This document shows positions 53,728-61,928 of a stretch of DNA of 64,000 nucleotides, piece by piece. Under the pieces are notes generated by a model, which had not been told where the DNA came from, did no database searches, and worked only from the letters and a program-made list of their open reading frames with translations. The stretch covers positions 124,001-188,000 of the forward strand of contig JAUIKS010000014.1 of NCBI GenBank assembly GCA_030430565.1, in the 5' to 3' direction. Both the position numbers and the translations under genes were made by a program. Position 1 is the first letter of the stretch. Each line of letters opens with the position of its first letter. The DNA is from Polyangia bacterium. Lineage in GTDB: Bacteria; Myxococcota_A; Polyangia; Nannocystales; Nannocystaceae.

Positions 53728-54561
53728 ATGGTGGACGTACAGCCGGATCCCGAGGGGCGGCGGGCGCTCGTAGAGCGCCTGCAGTCGGCCGCGTCGATCG
53801 TGGTGATCACCGGCGCCGGGATCAGCCTGGCGAGCGGGATCCCGACCTTCCGCGGCACGGACCCCGGCGCGGTCTGGGCGGACGGCGTGCTCGAGCGAGG
53901 CACGCGGGCCTACTTCATGAAGCACCCGGTCGAGCGCTGGCGCTTTTACCTGGAGCGCTTCGCGGCCTTCGCCGACGCGCGCCCGAACCCAGGGCACCAC
54001 GCGCTCGCGCGGATCGAGGCGTGGCAGCGCGGGCGCGGGCGCGACTTCACCCTGATCACGCAGAACATCGACGGCCTGCACGCGGCCGCGGGCTCGCGCG
54101 AGGTCATCGAGATCCACGGCAGCGCCGCGCGTGCGCGCTGCGTCGAGCGCGGCTGTCGCTTCGGCGCGCCGCGGGGCTCGGTCGAGCTGCGCGCGATCGA
54201 AGATGTCCTCGAGGCCTTCCGCGAGGCGCCCAGCGTGAACACGCTGCCGACCTGCGAGCTGTGCGGCGCGCTGCTGCGCCCGCACATCCTGTGGTTCGAC
54301 GAGTACTACACCGGGCACCGCGACTACCGCGTCGACGACGCGCTGCGCTCGGTCAAGCGCGCGGGCGTGCTCCTCTACGTCGGCACGTCCTTCGCGGTCG
54401 GGATCACCGAGATGACCCTCGAGATCGCGCTCGCGCGCGGGCGCGCGCTGTTCTCGGTCGACCCGGTGGGCGAGCCGCCGCGTCGTCAGATCACATGGCT
54501 TAAGGAGCAGTCCGAGCACGCGCTCCCAGCGGTCGCCGACGCGCTCGCGGGCGCGGGCTGA
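53728..54561 (+). CDS. Sirtuin (Sir2 family NAD-dependent deacylase)
   Basis: The 277-residue protein has ITGAGISLASGIPTFRG near the N-terminus, TQNIDGLH and IEIHGSAARARC in the catalytic core, and the Zn-binding cysteines CVERGC and CELCG. The final HILWFDEYY and LYVGTSFAVGI blocks complete the NAD pocket. It should remove acetyl or other acyl groups from Lys residues, making O-acyl-ADP-ribose. It stands in its own unit; the kinase gene follows 48 bp downstream with its own -10 box. Confidence 0.94.
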   Translation: MVDVQPDPEGRRALVERLQSAASIVVITGAGISLASGIPTFRGTDPGAVWADGVLERGTRAYFMKHPVERWRFYLERFAAFADARPNPGHHALARIEAWQRGRGRDFTLITQNIDGLHAAAGSREVIEIHGSAARARCVERGCRFGAPRGSVELRAIEDVLEAFREAPSVNTLPTCELCGALLRPHILWFDEYYTGHRDYRVDDALRSVKRAGVLLYVGTSFAVGITEMTLEIALARGRALFSVDPVGEPPRRQITWLKEQSEHALPAVADALAGAG

Positions 54562-54595
54562 GCGAACATCCGAGTCGCGCGACGGGAATTCGAGC

Positions 54596-54601
54596 TAGGA
54601 T
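54596..54601 (+). promoter_or_regulatory. -10 box TAGGAT 8 nt before GTG 54610
   Basis: TAGGAT with an 8-nt spacer. It supports GTG 54610 over ATG 54640 for the kinase. Confidence 0.4.
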
Positions 54602-54609
54602 GCGACGAG

Positions 54610-56430
54610 GTGGAGGCGCGCGGTGAGCTGACGGCGGGGATGATCTTCGCCGAGGACTTCGAGGTGCGCGGGCCGATCGCGCGGGGGGGCATGGGCGCCG
54701 TCTACCGGGCGCGGCAGCTCAGCACGGGTCGCGAGCGCGCGCTCAAGGTCATCGACGCGGCGCTGCTCACCGGCGATCGCAACCGAGAGCGCTTCCTGCA
54801 AGAGGCGAGGATCGGCGCGAGGATCGCGAGCGAGCACGTGGTCGAGGTGATCGCCGCGGGCGTCGAGGGCGAAGGCCGTCGCCCGTGGCTGGCGATGGAG
54901 CTGCTCGACGGCGAGGACCTCGCGGCCGCGCAGCGGCGGCACGGGCGGCTGAGCCCGGTCCACGTCCGTGAGATCGTGCAGCAGCTCGCGCACGGCCTCG
55001 ACGCGGCGCACCGCGCCGGCGTGATCCACCGTGACCTCAAGCCCGAGAACATCTTCATCGCGCGCTCGCGTCGGCGCGGCGCGCCCTACACCGTCAAGAT
55101 CCTCGACTTCGGGATCGCCAAGGTGCTGCGCGCCGACAGCGGGGTGACCACGGCCACCGCGGCCGTCGGCACGCCGCTGTGGATGGCGCCCGAGCAGCTC
55201 AACCAGGAGAAGCTGTCCGCACAGACAGATATCTGGGCGCTCGGGCTGATCGTGTTCTGGGCGCTGACCGGTCGCGCCTACTGGGACACCGCGAACCGCG
55301 AGGAGGTCCGGCTCGAGCCGCTGCTGACCGAGATCCTGTTCTCTGAGCTGGTCCCCGCGAGCGAGCGCGCGGCGGCGCTGGGCGCCGCGGAGCCGCTGCC
55401 GCCTGACTTTGACGACTGGTTCGCGCGCTGCGTCGCGCGCTCGCCCCACGACCGCTTCGCCGACGTCGAGGCCGTCGTCGCCGGGCTCGTTGAGGTCCTC
55501 GAGCCCGTCGCCGACGCGCTCGCGGGCCCGCTGCTGACGGCGCGCGCGGCGAGCAGCGGCGCCGACGACCCGACCCCCAGCGGCTTCGCGGTCACTGCGG
55601 CGGCGGGGCCAGAGACCGCGCGCTCACGCGGCGGGCTCACGGCGCCCGCGACCGCCCCGGAGACGACGCCGCAGGCCTTCGAAGACACGGCGCCCTCTGG
55701 CGTCGGTCACACGGTCCCGCGCGCGCGACCGCAGCCCGGCAGGGCGCCGCGGCGCGCGACCGAGGACGGTACCGCGCCGCTCGCCGATACGTTGCCGTCG
55801 GGCGCGACGCGACCCGTCGCCCCCGAGCCCCGCTCGAGGCTGGCGTCGGTGTACGGGCTCGTGGCGTTGGCGCTCGTCGTGGTCGCGGCGGTCGTGGCGT
55901 GGAGCGTGGGTCAGGGAGGCGAGCAGGCGCCGGCGCCCGCGTCGCTGGCGGTGGTCGAGCCCGCGCCGACGCCCGCGGCAGTCAAGCCGACGGTCGAGGT
56001 GGCGGTCGAGCCCCCGCCGACACCGCGCCCTCCTTCCGCCGACGCGCGCGCGCAGGAGGTCTTGCTGAGCCTTGACGACTTCCCCTGGGAGCCCGAGAAG
56101 CCGCTCGGTCCGCTGGGTGGTCCGCTCCCGTGGCAGACGGTCGTCTACACCTCGATGGAGGATCGCGCCGAGCAGCACGAGCGCGCCGCCATGACCCTCG
56201 AGGGATCCGACCCCGCGCGGGCGGCTGCCATGCGCGAGGAGGCCCAGCGGCTGCGCGACAAGGTCGAGCACGATCTCGAGGAGGAGCTCGCGCCGCTGCG
56301 CAAGAAGGCCGAGCACTACCCCGAGCGCTATCGAATCCCGATCGCGGTCGTCGAGGCCAAGCAGAAGTTCGCGCGGGAGCGGCGGGCCGCGCTGCAGGCG
56401 AGCCGCGTGGCCTCGCCGCGAATTCCGTGA
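54610..56430 (+). CDS. Membrane-anchored Ser/Thr protein kinase
   Basis: The 606-residue protein has a kinase domain (residues about 17-300) with the Gly loop ARGGMGAVYRAR, Lys46, Glu65, HRDLKPEN, DFGIAKV and APEQL, all catalytic residues in place. A Thr/Pro/Ala-rich linker, one transmembrane helix (about residues 415-435) and a 170-residue tail follow. The tail has a helical coil (RAAAMREEAQRLRDKVEHDLEEEL). Kinases of this layout sense an envelope signal with the outer part and phosphorylate cytoplasmic targets. It lies 22 bp upstream of the hydrolase gene. Confidence 0.93.
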   Translation: MEARGELTAGMIFAEDFEVRGPIARGGMGAVYRARQLSTGRERALKVIDAALLTGDRNRERFLQEARIGARIASEHVVEVIAAGVEGEGRRPWLAMELLDGEDLAAAQRRHGRLSPVHVREIVQQLAHGLDAAHRAGVIHRDLKPENIFIARSRRRGAPYTVKILDFGIAKVLRADSGVTTATAAVGTPLWMAPEQLNQEKLSAQTDIWALGLIVFWALTGRAYWDTANREEVRLEPLLTEILFSELVPASERAAALGAAEPLPPDFDDWFARCVARSPHDRFADVEAVVAGLVEVLEPVADALAGPLLTARAASSGADDPTPSGFAVTAAAGPETARSRGGLTAPATAPETTPQAFEDTAPSGVGHTVPRARPQPGRAPRRATEDGTAPLADTLPSGATRPVAPEPRSRLASVYGLVALALVVVAAVVAWSVGQGGEQAPAPASLAVVEPAPTPAAVKPTVEVAVEPPPTPRPPSADARAQEVLLSLDDFPWEPEKPLGPLGGPLPWQTVVYTSMEDRAEQHERAAMTLEGSDPARAAAMREEAQRLRDKVEHDLEEELAPLRKKAEHYPERYRIPIAVVEAKQKFARERRAALQASRVASPRIP

Positions 56431-56440
56431 GCGGGTCTGC

Positions 56441-56446
56441 TACCGT
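56441..56446 (+). promoter_or_regulatory. -10 box TACCGT 6 nt before ATG 56453
   Basis: Extended -10 form (TGC-TACCGT) with a 6-nt spacer. Confidence 0.4.
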
Positions 56447-56452
56447 GCGGCG

Positions 56453-57853
56453 ATGGGTCGTCGTCTCCGCCGCGCGCTGTTCTGGCTGCTGCTCGTCCTC
56501 TCGATACTGCTCGCGGCTGCGGTCTCCTTCGTCGCCATCTACATCGCGCCGACCGGCACGGGCTACGTGGCGAAGCTGATGTGCTCGGGCGTGTTCGTCG
56601 CCGGTCTCGAGCCCGAGCGCGTCAAGCGTGAGGACCTGCGCCCGCAGTGGTTCGTGTCCGCCTCGGTCGATCACGACGCGCGCACGGTGACCTCCACGCT
56701 CGCGGGCATGGGCGCGCGCACGGCTGTGCACCGCGAGGGCCTCGGCTGCACGCTGGCGATCGACAAGAGCGTCGAGGAGCTGCGCGCCGCCGCGCCGACG
56801 CCCGCGCCGCGGCCCCCGGCGAGCGAGCTGCCGTGGCCGAAGGGCGAGGGGGCCATCGGCGCGCTCCCGGCCGAGGTCGATCAGGACAAGTTAAACGCCG
56901 CGCTCGACTTCAGCTTCGGAGAGGTCGACCCCGAGCGCCCGCTGTGGACGCGCGGCGTCGCGGTCGCCCACCGCGGCGTGTTGATCGGCGAGCGCTACGC
57001 GACCGGCGTCACCAAGGACACGCCGCTGCTCGGCTGGTCGATGACCAAGAGCGTGACGGCGGCCTTCGTCGGCATCCTCGTCCACGACGGCGCGCTCGAC
57101 GTCATGGCGCCGGCGCCGGTGCCCGACTGGCGGGGCGACGAGCGCTCGGCGATCACGCTGGACCAGCTGCTGCGCATGAGCAGCGGCCTCGAGTTCGCGG
57201 AGGTCTACGGGCCGCTCTCCGACGCGACCGCGATGCTGTTCGAGAGCGACGACACGGTCGCGCTGCCGATGGCGAAGCCGCTGGCGCACGCGCCCGACAC
57301 GGTCTGGAGCTACTCGAGCGGGACCTCGAACATCATCTCGTGGATCGTCCGCCGCGCGGTCGAGCAGCGCGAGGGGAGCTGGGAGGCCTACGCCACGTTC
57401 CCGCGCCGACGTCTGTTCGAACCGCTCGGGATGCGCGGCGCCGTGATCGAGCCCGACGCGAGCGGGACCTTCGTCGGCTCCTCGTTCATGTACGCGACGG
57501 CGCGCGACTGGGCCCGCTTCGGGCAGCTGCACCTGCAAGACGGCGTCTGGGAGGGGCGTCGCCTGCTGCCGGAGGGCTGGGTCGAGTACGTGCGCGCGGC
57601 GACCAAGGGCGCGCCCAAGGGCGAGTACGGGGCGCACTGGTGGACCAACGCGGGCGCGCCTGCGGACGTCGCCGATCGCCGGTTCCCGAGCTTGCCGACC
57701 GACACCTTCCAGGCCAGCGGCTTCCAGGGCCAGGCGGTGGTCGTGATCCCGTCGCGCGAGCTGGTGGTGGTGCGCCTGGGGATGACCCACGATCGCAGCG
57801 TCTACGATCTCGACGGCTTCGTCGCGCGCGTGCTCGAGGCGCTGCCCGAGTAG
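56453..57853 (+). CDS. Beta-lactamase-fold serine hydrolase, membrane-anchored
   Basis: The 466-residue protein has an N-terminal transmembrane helix (FWLLLVLSILLAAAVSFVAIYI). The catalytic domain has SxxK in GWSMTKSVTA, the YSN-type motif in WSYSSGTSN and the late GFQGQAVVVIP block in place of a KTG box. It is a class C/6-aminohexanoate-dimer hydrolase-like enzyme facing outward. It may act on an ester, amide or D-amino acid peptide. Its promoter box overlaps the end of the kinase gene. Confidence 0.88.
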   Translation: MGRRLRRALFWLLLVLSILLAAAVSFVAIYIAPTGTGYVAKLMCSGVFVAGLEPERVKREDLRPQWFVSASVDHDARTVTSTLAGMGARTAVHREGLGCTLAIDKSVEELRAAAPTPAPRPPASELPWPKGEGAIGALPAEVDQDKLNAALDFSFGEVDPERPLWTRGVAVAHRGVLIGERYATGVTKDTPLLGWSMTKSVTAAFVGILVHDGALDVMAPAPVPDWRGDERSAITLDQLLRMSSGLEFAEVYGPLSDATAMLFESDDTVALPMAKPLAHAPDTVWSYSSGTSNIISWIVRRAVEQREGSWEAYATFPRRRLFEPLGMRGAVIEPDASGTFVGSSFMYATARDWARFGQLHLQDGVWEGRRLLPEGWVEYVRAATKGAPKGEYGAHWWTNAGAPADVADRRFPSLPTDTFQASGFQGQAVVVIPSRELVVVRLGMTHDRSVYDLDGFVARVLEALPE

Positions 57854-57916
57854 CGCCTCGCTCGCCGCGGTCGCCGCCGGGACGCGATCCGGCGCGGTGG
57901 CCGACGCGCGTGAATG

Positions 57917-57932
57917 ATGTTCTAAAAGACAT
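57917..57932. promoter_or_regulatory. 16-bp dyad ATGTTCTAAAAGACAT before an outer-membrane gene
   Basis: Outer arms ATGT/ACAT are kept; the inner bases deviate. It is 76 bp before GTG 58009. Confidence 0.45.
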
Positions 57933-58008
57933 GTTATCGAGCGCGCGCGCGACCCCGCGTCGGCGCGCGATGCTTGCGGCCCGAAACACGCGCGGGGCGC
58001 CTCGGTCC

Positions 58009-59199
58009 GTGATAACGCTTAAGCGCGTGATCGGCTCGGTCGTCTGTTTCACCCCTCGGCGGTTCGGCGCGCTGCTGTGCGCGGGGCTGCTCGGCTGCGT
58101 CTCGGGGAGCTCCCTCGCGCGCGCGCAGGACGTCCCGGTCGTCTCGGCGGTCCCGAGCGCGACGCTGGAGCCATCGCCGCCCGCCGACGCCGCGCTCGAC
58201 GACGCCGCGCCCGGCGACGCGGCGCCTGCACCCGACGAGTCGACGCCGCCGCTGCAGCACCTCACGCTGACGCCGGGCGTCGACGTGGTCGCGGGGACGC
58301 ACACCTCGGCGGCGAATTTTACGATCGCGCTCGACGGGCTCTACGAGCTCCCGAGTCAGCGCGTCCGCGGCTTCCAGGCGGGCTTCGTGACCGCCTCGGT
58401 GTTCGGCGCCCACGCCGAGCAGTGGGGCTGGCCGTACCAGGGCCTGCAGATCGACCTCGCCGCGCTCGGCCTCATCGGCCACCGCGCGCTCTCCATCGGC
58501 GGCGGCGTGCACGTCTACTACAACCGCTCGTGGAAGCAGCTGCGCGGCGGCGCGGCGACCGGGATCGACGACCTCTCGGTCATGGATCAGCGCGTCGGGC
58601 ACGTGTTCATCCAGTCGCAGTTCGGCGGCGCCGACAAGCGCAAGAACACCCTGCGCCTGACCGTGCGCAACGACGTGTGGATGCCCGCGGCGCTGCTGTT
58701 CGGCGACGGCGGCGACTCGTTCCGGACCGGGGACGTGGAGCTCGCCTACCACCGCGTGCGCGGCGTCTACCTGTTCTCCTTCGCGACCGGCTTCAGCCTG
58801 CGCACCGGGCTCGTCGACCACGACTCGACGCACCCGACCGACCCGCGCTACGTCGACATGGCCGGGCAGCCCTGGGCGGGCTACTCGCAGGGGCTGATCT
58901 ACGGGCGCTTTAACTTCGCGTTCCTGATCCCGCACAAAGACGGCGGCAGCGAGCTCGCGTTCGGATTCGGGCTCGGCTACGACTCGGACGAGGTGCGCGA
59001 GGGCATCCAGAACGGCTTCCACGACCTGATCGGCGACAAGCGGGTCCCGCCGGTGGAGGGCGCGGACGACAGCTTCATGATCGAGCTGTCGCTGGCCTAC
59101 CGCTTCGCGTTCAACCTGGCGGCCCCGCCCGGTCAGCGCATGATGGGGACGCACGTGCCCTCGCCGGCGCGCACGCTGATCGCGGGTCAACGCCCGTAG
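58009..59199 (+). CDS. Outer-membrane beta-barrel-like protein
   Basis: The protein is about 396 residues with a signal ending SSLARA-QDVP and an Ala/Asp/Pro linker. The barrel-like part has alternating strands: LTLTPGVDVVAGTHT, GFQAGFVTASVFG, LRLTVRNDVWMPAALLFG, GRFNFAFLIPHKDGGSELAFGFGLGYD and MIELSLAYRFAFNL. No specific family was recognised. The start is ambiguous: GTG 58009 gives a fitting signal peptide, but ATG 57970 and GTG 58027 are in frame. It is preceded by a copy of the 16-bp dyad. Confidence 0.78.
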   Translation: MITLKRVIGSVVCFTPRRFGALLCAGLLGCVSGSSLARAQDVPVVSAVPSATLEPSPPADAALDDAAPGDAAPAPDESTPPLQHLTLTPGVDVVAGTHTSAANFTIALDGLYELPSQRVRGFQAGFVTASVFGAHAEQWGWPYQGLQIDLAALGLIGHRALSIGGGVHVYYNRSWKQLRGGAATGIDDLSVMDQRVGHVFIQSQFGGADKRKNTLRLTVRNDVWMPAALLFGDGGDSFRTGDVELAYHRVRGVYLFSFATGFSLRTGLVDHDSTHPTDPRYVDMAGQPWAGYSQGLIYGRFNFAFLIPHKDGGSELAFGFGLGYDSDEVREGIQNGFHDLIGDKRVPPVEGADDSFMIELSLAYRFAFNLAAPPGQRMMGTHVPSPARTLIAGQRP

Positions 59200-59258
59200 G
59201 ACTGTCGCGGGTTTCGAAGATTGACGGGGCGCCGTCATCGATCCTCGAGCCGGCGCGC

Positions 59259-61022
59259 TCACGGGAGCAGGCCCACGGCCGGTCTCTCGTAGCGGGCGCG
59301 GAGCTCATCGAGCCGCCGAGAGGCGTGGCGGTAGGCCGCGTCCGCGATCTCGGTGACTCGGTGAAAGTCATAGACGCCGAACTCTGGTCGCTCGAGCTGG
59401 AACACGAAGTCCGCCGTCGCGGTCGAGCGCTTGGCGTTGACCTCCATCACCCGATACATCCCGCGGATCCAGTCGCCCCAGCGCTGGCGGCTGCGCGCGC
59501 GCGCGGGCGCGGCGAGGACGCTCGAGCCGATCACGAAGCTGAGCCCGCGGGCGCGTAGGAGCGAGACGGGCACGAGGTTGACGATCCCGGCGTCGTAGAT
59601 TCTCCGGCCTCCGTGGAGAAACGGCGGCGCCGCGCCCGGCAGGCTCGCCGACGCGCGCACGCCGTCGCCCAGGGTGCCGACGTCGAGCACAAATTCTTCG
59701 CCGCGATCGAGATCGAGGCCCGCGGGCAAGAACGGGAGCTCGAGCGACCCGAGCCGCTGGCGCCCGACGATCGACTCGACGAGGGTCGCGAAGGGGCGGG
59801 TCGTCCACGCCGCCGTCGCGAGCGCGAGCACGAGCTCGCGTCGACGGCGGAGGAGTTCGTCCAGCGCGCCGGATCCTCCTCCGGCGTACACCGCCGCGAT
59901 GAGCGCTCCGCAGGAGGACCCAGCGAGCGCGTCAACCGGGATCCGGGCGTCCTCGAGCGCCCGAAGCACGCCGATGTTCGCGAAGCCGAGCGCGCCGCCG
60001 CCTCCGAGCGCGAGCCCTACGCTTCGACCGTCGAGCGCGCGAATCACTCGATTCACCGCGCGGCCATAGGGGTGAGCTGGGTCGACGAGGGCCCCGATCT
60101 CCCCGTGGGTCCAAAATTCTGCGGGGGAGAACGCGTCGGTCAACATGCGCACCGCGTTGGGCCCCGTCGCGGCGGCCTCGGTCGTCTCTGTCGTCGACTC
60201 CCCGACGCGGCGCACGACGACCCTCGATGAGCCGTCGAGCGAGGACGCGCGCGCGCTCGATCGACTGACGAAGATCTCGACATCGCGCTCGTTCAGCGCG
60301 CTCGACAGCTGCTCCGTACGCCCCGCGAGGATCCTCAGCGGTAGCGCCTCGCGGCGTGTCGAGCTCTCCGCCCGCGACGTGAGCGGCGCGCGAGCCGTCG
60401 TGGCGACGCGGACGCCCCACGACGGAGGGGTGTCGATGACGACGCCGCCGGGCCGGGTCGGTAGACCCAGACGCTTCGCGCTCTCCTCACCGTCGAGATC
60501 AACGAGCGACACGCGGTATCGTCGGCGCAGCGCGTACGCCAGCGCGTAGGCGAGGGTCGTGACGCCGAGACCCCGCGAGCCGTGTACGACCACGCGCGGC
60601 GCTCGTGCTTGACCTACCCGAAGCGACAGCCTCGGGCGCGACGCCCCGGCCGCGAGCAGCTCACGCGTCGCCGCGGCCGAGAACTCGAGCACGCGGCCGC
60701 TGCTGCTCACGACGTGGTCAGCGGCGGCGGCTCTCCCCTCGATCGCGTCCGCGAGGCCGACGACGAACCCGCGCCCACCCGCGGCGACCAGCACCGGCCC
60801 GGTCCCGTCGACAGCGGGCGTGAGCACGGCGACCCCAGCGCTGAGCGAGAGATAAACGCGCCTCGCCGGCTCGCCGCGACGCAGCAAGCGTTCGCCCGCG
60901 TAGGCGAGCCGCTCGACCCCGCGTTCGACGAGGCGCTTGATCGCGCCGCGCTCGGCCTCGAGCAGGCGCGTGATGGGAGCTCGTGCCAGCAGCTCGAGCG
61001 GCGATTCACCGGTCTTCGTCAT
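59259..61022 (-). CDS. Patatin-like phospholipase fused to cNMP-binding-like and degenerate P-loop domains
   Basis: The 587-residue protein has three regions. Residues 10-145 look like a cyclic-nucleotide-binding fold (RVYLSLSAGVAVLTP). Residues 150-300 begin RVVVHGSRGLGVTTLAYALAYAL with YRVSLVDLDGEESAKRLGL, like a ParA/CpaE P-loop NTPase but with the Walker Lys replaced by Val. From about residue 330 there is a patatin domain with GLALGGGGALGFANIG, the nucleophile Ser in LAGSSCGAL and the Asp in YDAGIVNLVPV. This is NTE-like (cNMP + patatin), but the middle domain is unusual. It is the last gene of the operon, 38 bp after the methyltransferase. Confidence 0.87.
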   Translation of the reverse strand: MTKTGESPLELLARAPITRLLEAERGAIKRLVERGVERLAYAGERLLRRGEPARRVYLSLSAGVAVLTPAVDGTGPVLVAAGGRGFVVGLADAIEGRAAAADHVVSSSGRVLEFSAAATRELLAAGASRPRLSLRVGQARAPRVVVHGSRGLGVTTLAYALAYALRRRYRVSLVDLDGEESAKRLGLPTRPGGVVIDTPPSWGVRVATTARAPLTSRAESSTRREALPLRILAGRTEQLSSALNERDVEIFVSRSSARASSLDGSSRVVVRRVGESTTETTEAAATGPNAVRMLTDAFSPAEFWTHGEIGALVDPAHPYGRAVNRVIRALDGRSVGLALGGGGALGFANIGVLRALEDARIPVDALAGSSCGALIAAVYAGGGSGALDELLRRRRELVLALATAAWTTRPFATLVESIVGRQRLGSLELPFLPAGLDLDRGEEFVLDVGTLGDGVRASASLPGAAPPFLHGGRRIYDAGIVNLVPVSLLRARGLSFVIGSSVLAAPARARSRQRWGDWIRGMYRVMEVNAKRSTATADFVFQLERPEFGVYDFHRVTEIADAAYRHASRRLDELRARYERPAVGLLP

Positions 61023-61060
61023 CTGTCGCCCCGCGGGCGCGCCTACGTATTCTGAGCGGA

Positions 61061-61924
61061 CTAGGGCATCGTGAACACGAGACAGTAGTAGAAGCGCGTC
61101 AGCTGCTCGTCGAAGGTGATGGAGGCGTCGTAGGGGATGTGCTCCCGCGGGACGTGGGGATCCGACGCGAATGAGGTCAACATCTTGAACATCGCGCGGT
61201 GGTAGGCGTTGCTCGGGCGATCGGGATCGAGCGCCTCGTCGACCACGACGATCGGCGTACCGGGTCGCGCGACGCGAGCCATCTCGGAGAGCGCCGCGCG
61301 AGGATCGTTAAAGCCCGCGATCCCGCCGACGTGAAACACGCGATCAAACACGCTGTCCGCGAACGGGAGCGTGTGCGCGTCCCCCAGCATCAGGCGAATG
61401 TGCGAGCCGTCGGTGCTGCGATAGTCCATGTGACGAATTCGTCGTTGCGCGTCGCGCAGCATCTCGAGGCTCAGATCAAGCCCCCACAGCTCCACCGGCA
61501 CGCCGGGCGGGAGCCGACGGTATATCAACGGGAGGTTCGCGCCCGTGCCGATGCCGACCTCGAGGATTCGCAGCGGGCGCCCGCTCGGCGGCGGCGCGAG
61601 CGTCTCGAGCTCGAGACGCGGCATATAGCCGTCGCGGATCTGCCGCTCCGTCCCGCCGCCCCAGAGCGGCAAGAAGTAGCGCACGCCGAAGTCGTGCATC
61701 GCGTGGGTTCGATCGTAGAGCTTGCGCATCATCTCGTCGGACCCGGTGACTCGCGCCTCTCGGTAGAGCCGCGCGAGGCCCCCCTCGACGCACCACTGCG
61801 TCCGCGACGACTGGCACCTCAAGCGCCCACGCGTGAGCGCGCCGCCCCGGCGCTCGCCGCGAAACTCGAGCGCGCCGCGAGACTCTGGGCACGCCATGAT
61901 CGCAAGATCTTCATCGACCAGCAT
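61061..61924 (-). CDS. SAM methyltransferase with degenerate Trm112-like N-terminus
   Basis: The 287-residue protein starts with a Trm112-like zinc-ribbon remnant (MACPESRGALEF; LRCQSSRTQWCVEGGLARL) in which cysteines of the two knuckles have been lost. The methyltransferase domain has ILEVGIGTGANLPLI (SAM-binding), ELWGLDLSLEMLRDA, MLGDAHTLPFADSVFDRVFHVGG and VARPGTPIVVVDEALD. It probably methylates a small lipid or metabolite, not tRNA. It starts 4 bp after the SDR stop, within the operon. Confidence 0.88.
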   Translation of the reverse strand: MLVDEDLAIMACPESRGALEFRGERRGGALTRGRLRCQSSRTQWCVEGGLARLYREARVTGSDEMMRKLYDRTHAMHDFGVRYFLPLWGGGTERQIRDGYMPRLELETLAPPPSGRPLRILEVGIGTGANLPLIYRRLPPGVPVELWGLDLSLEMLRDAQRRIRHMDYRSTDGSHIRLMLGDAHTLPFADSVFDRVFHVGGIAGFNDPRAALSEMARVARPGTPIVVVDEALDPDRPSNAYHRAMFKMLTSFASDPHVPREHIPYDASITFDEQLTRFYYCLVFTMP

Positions 61925-61928
61925 CGTT

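Noticed and set aside
6018..57853. Amidase plus beta-lactamase-fold hydrolase as a nylon-oligomer pathway
   Set aside because: The two genes are 49 kb apart and each belongs to a broad family; no linkage supports a pathway.
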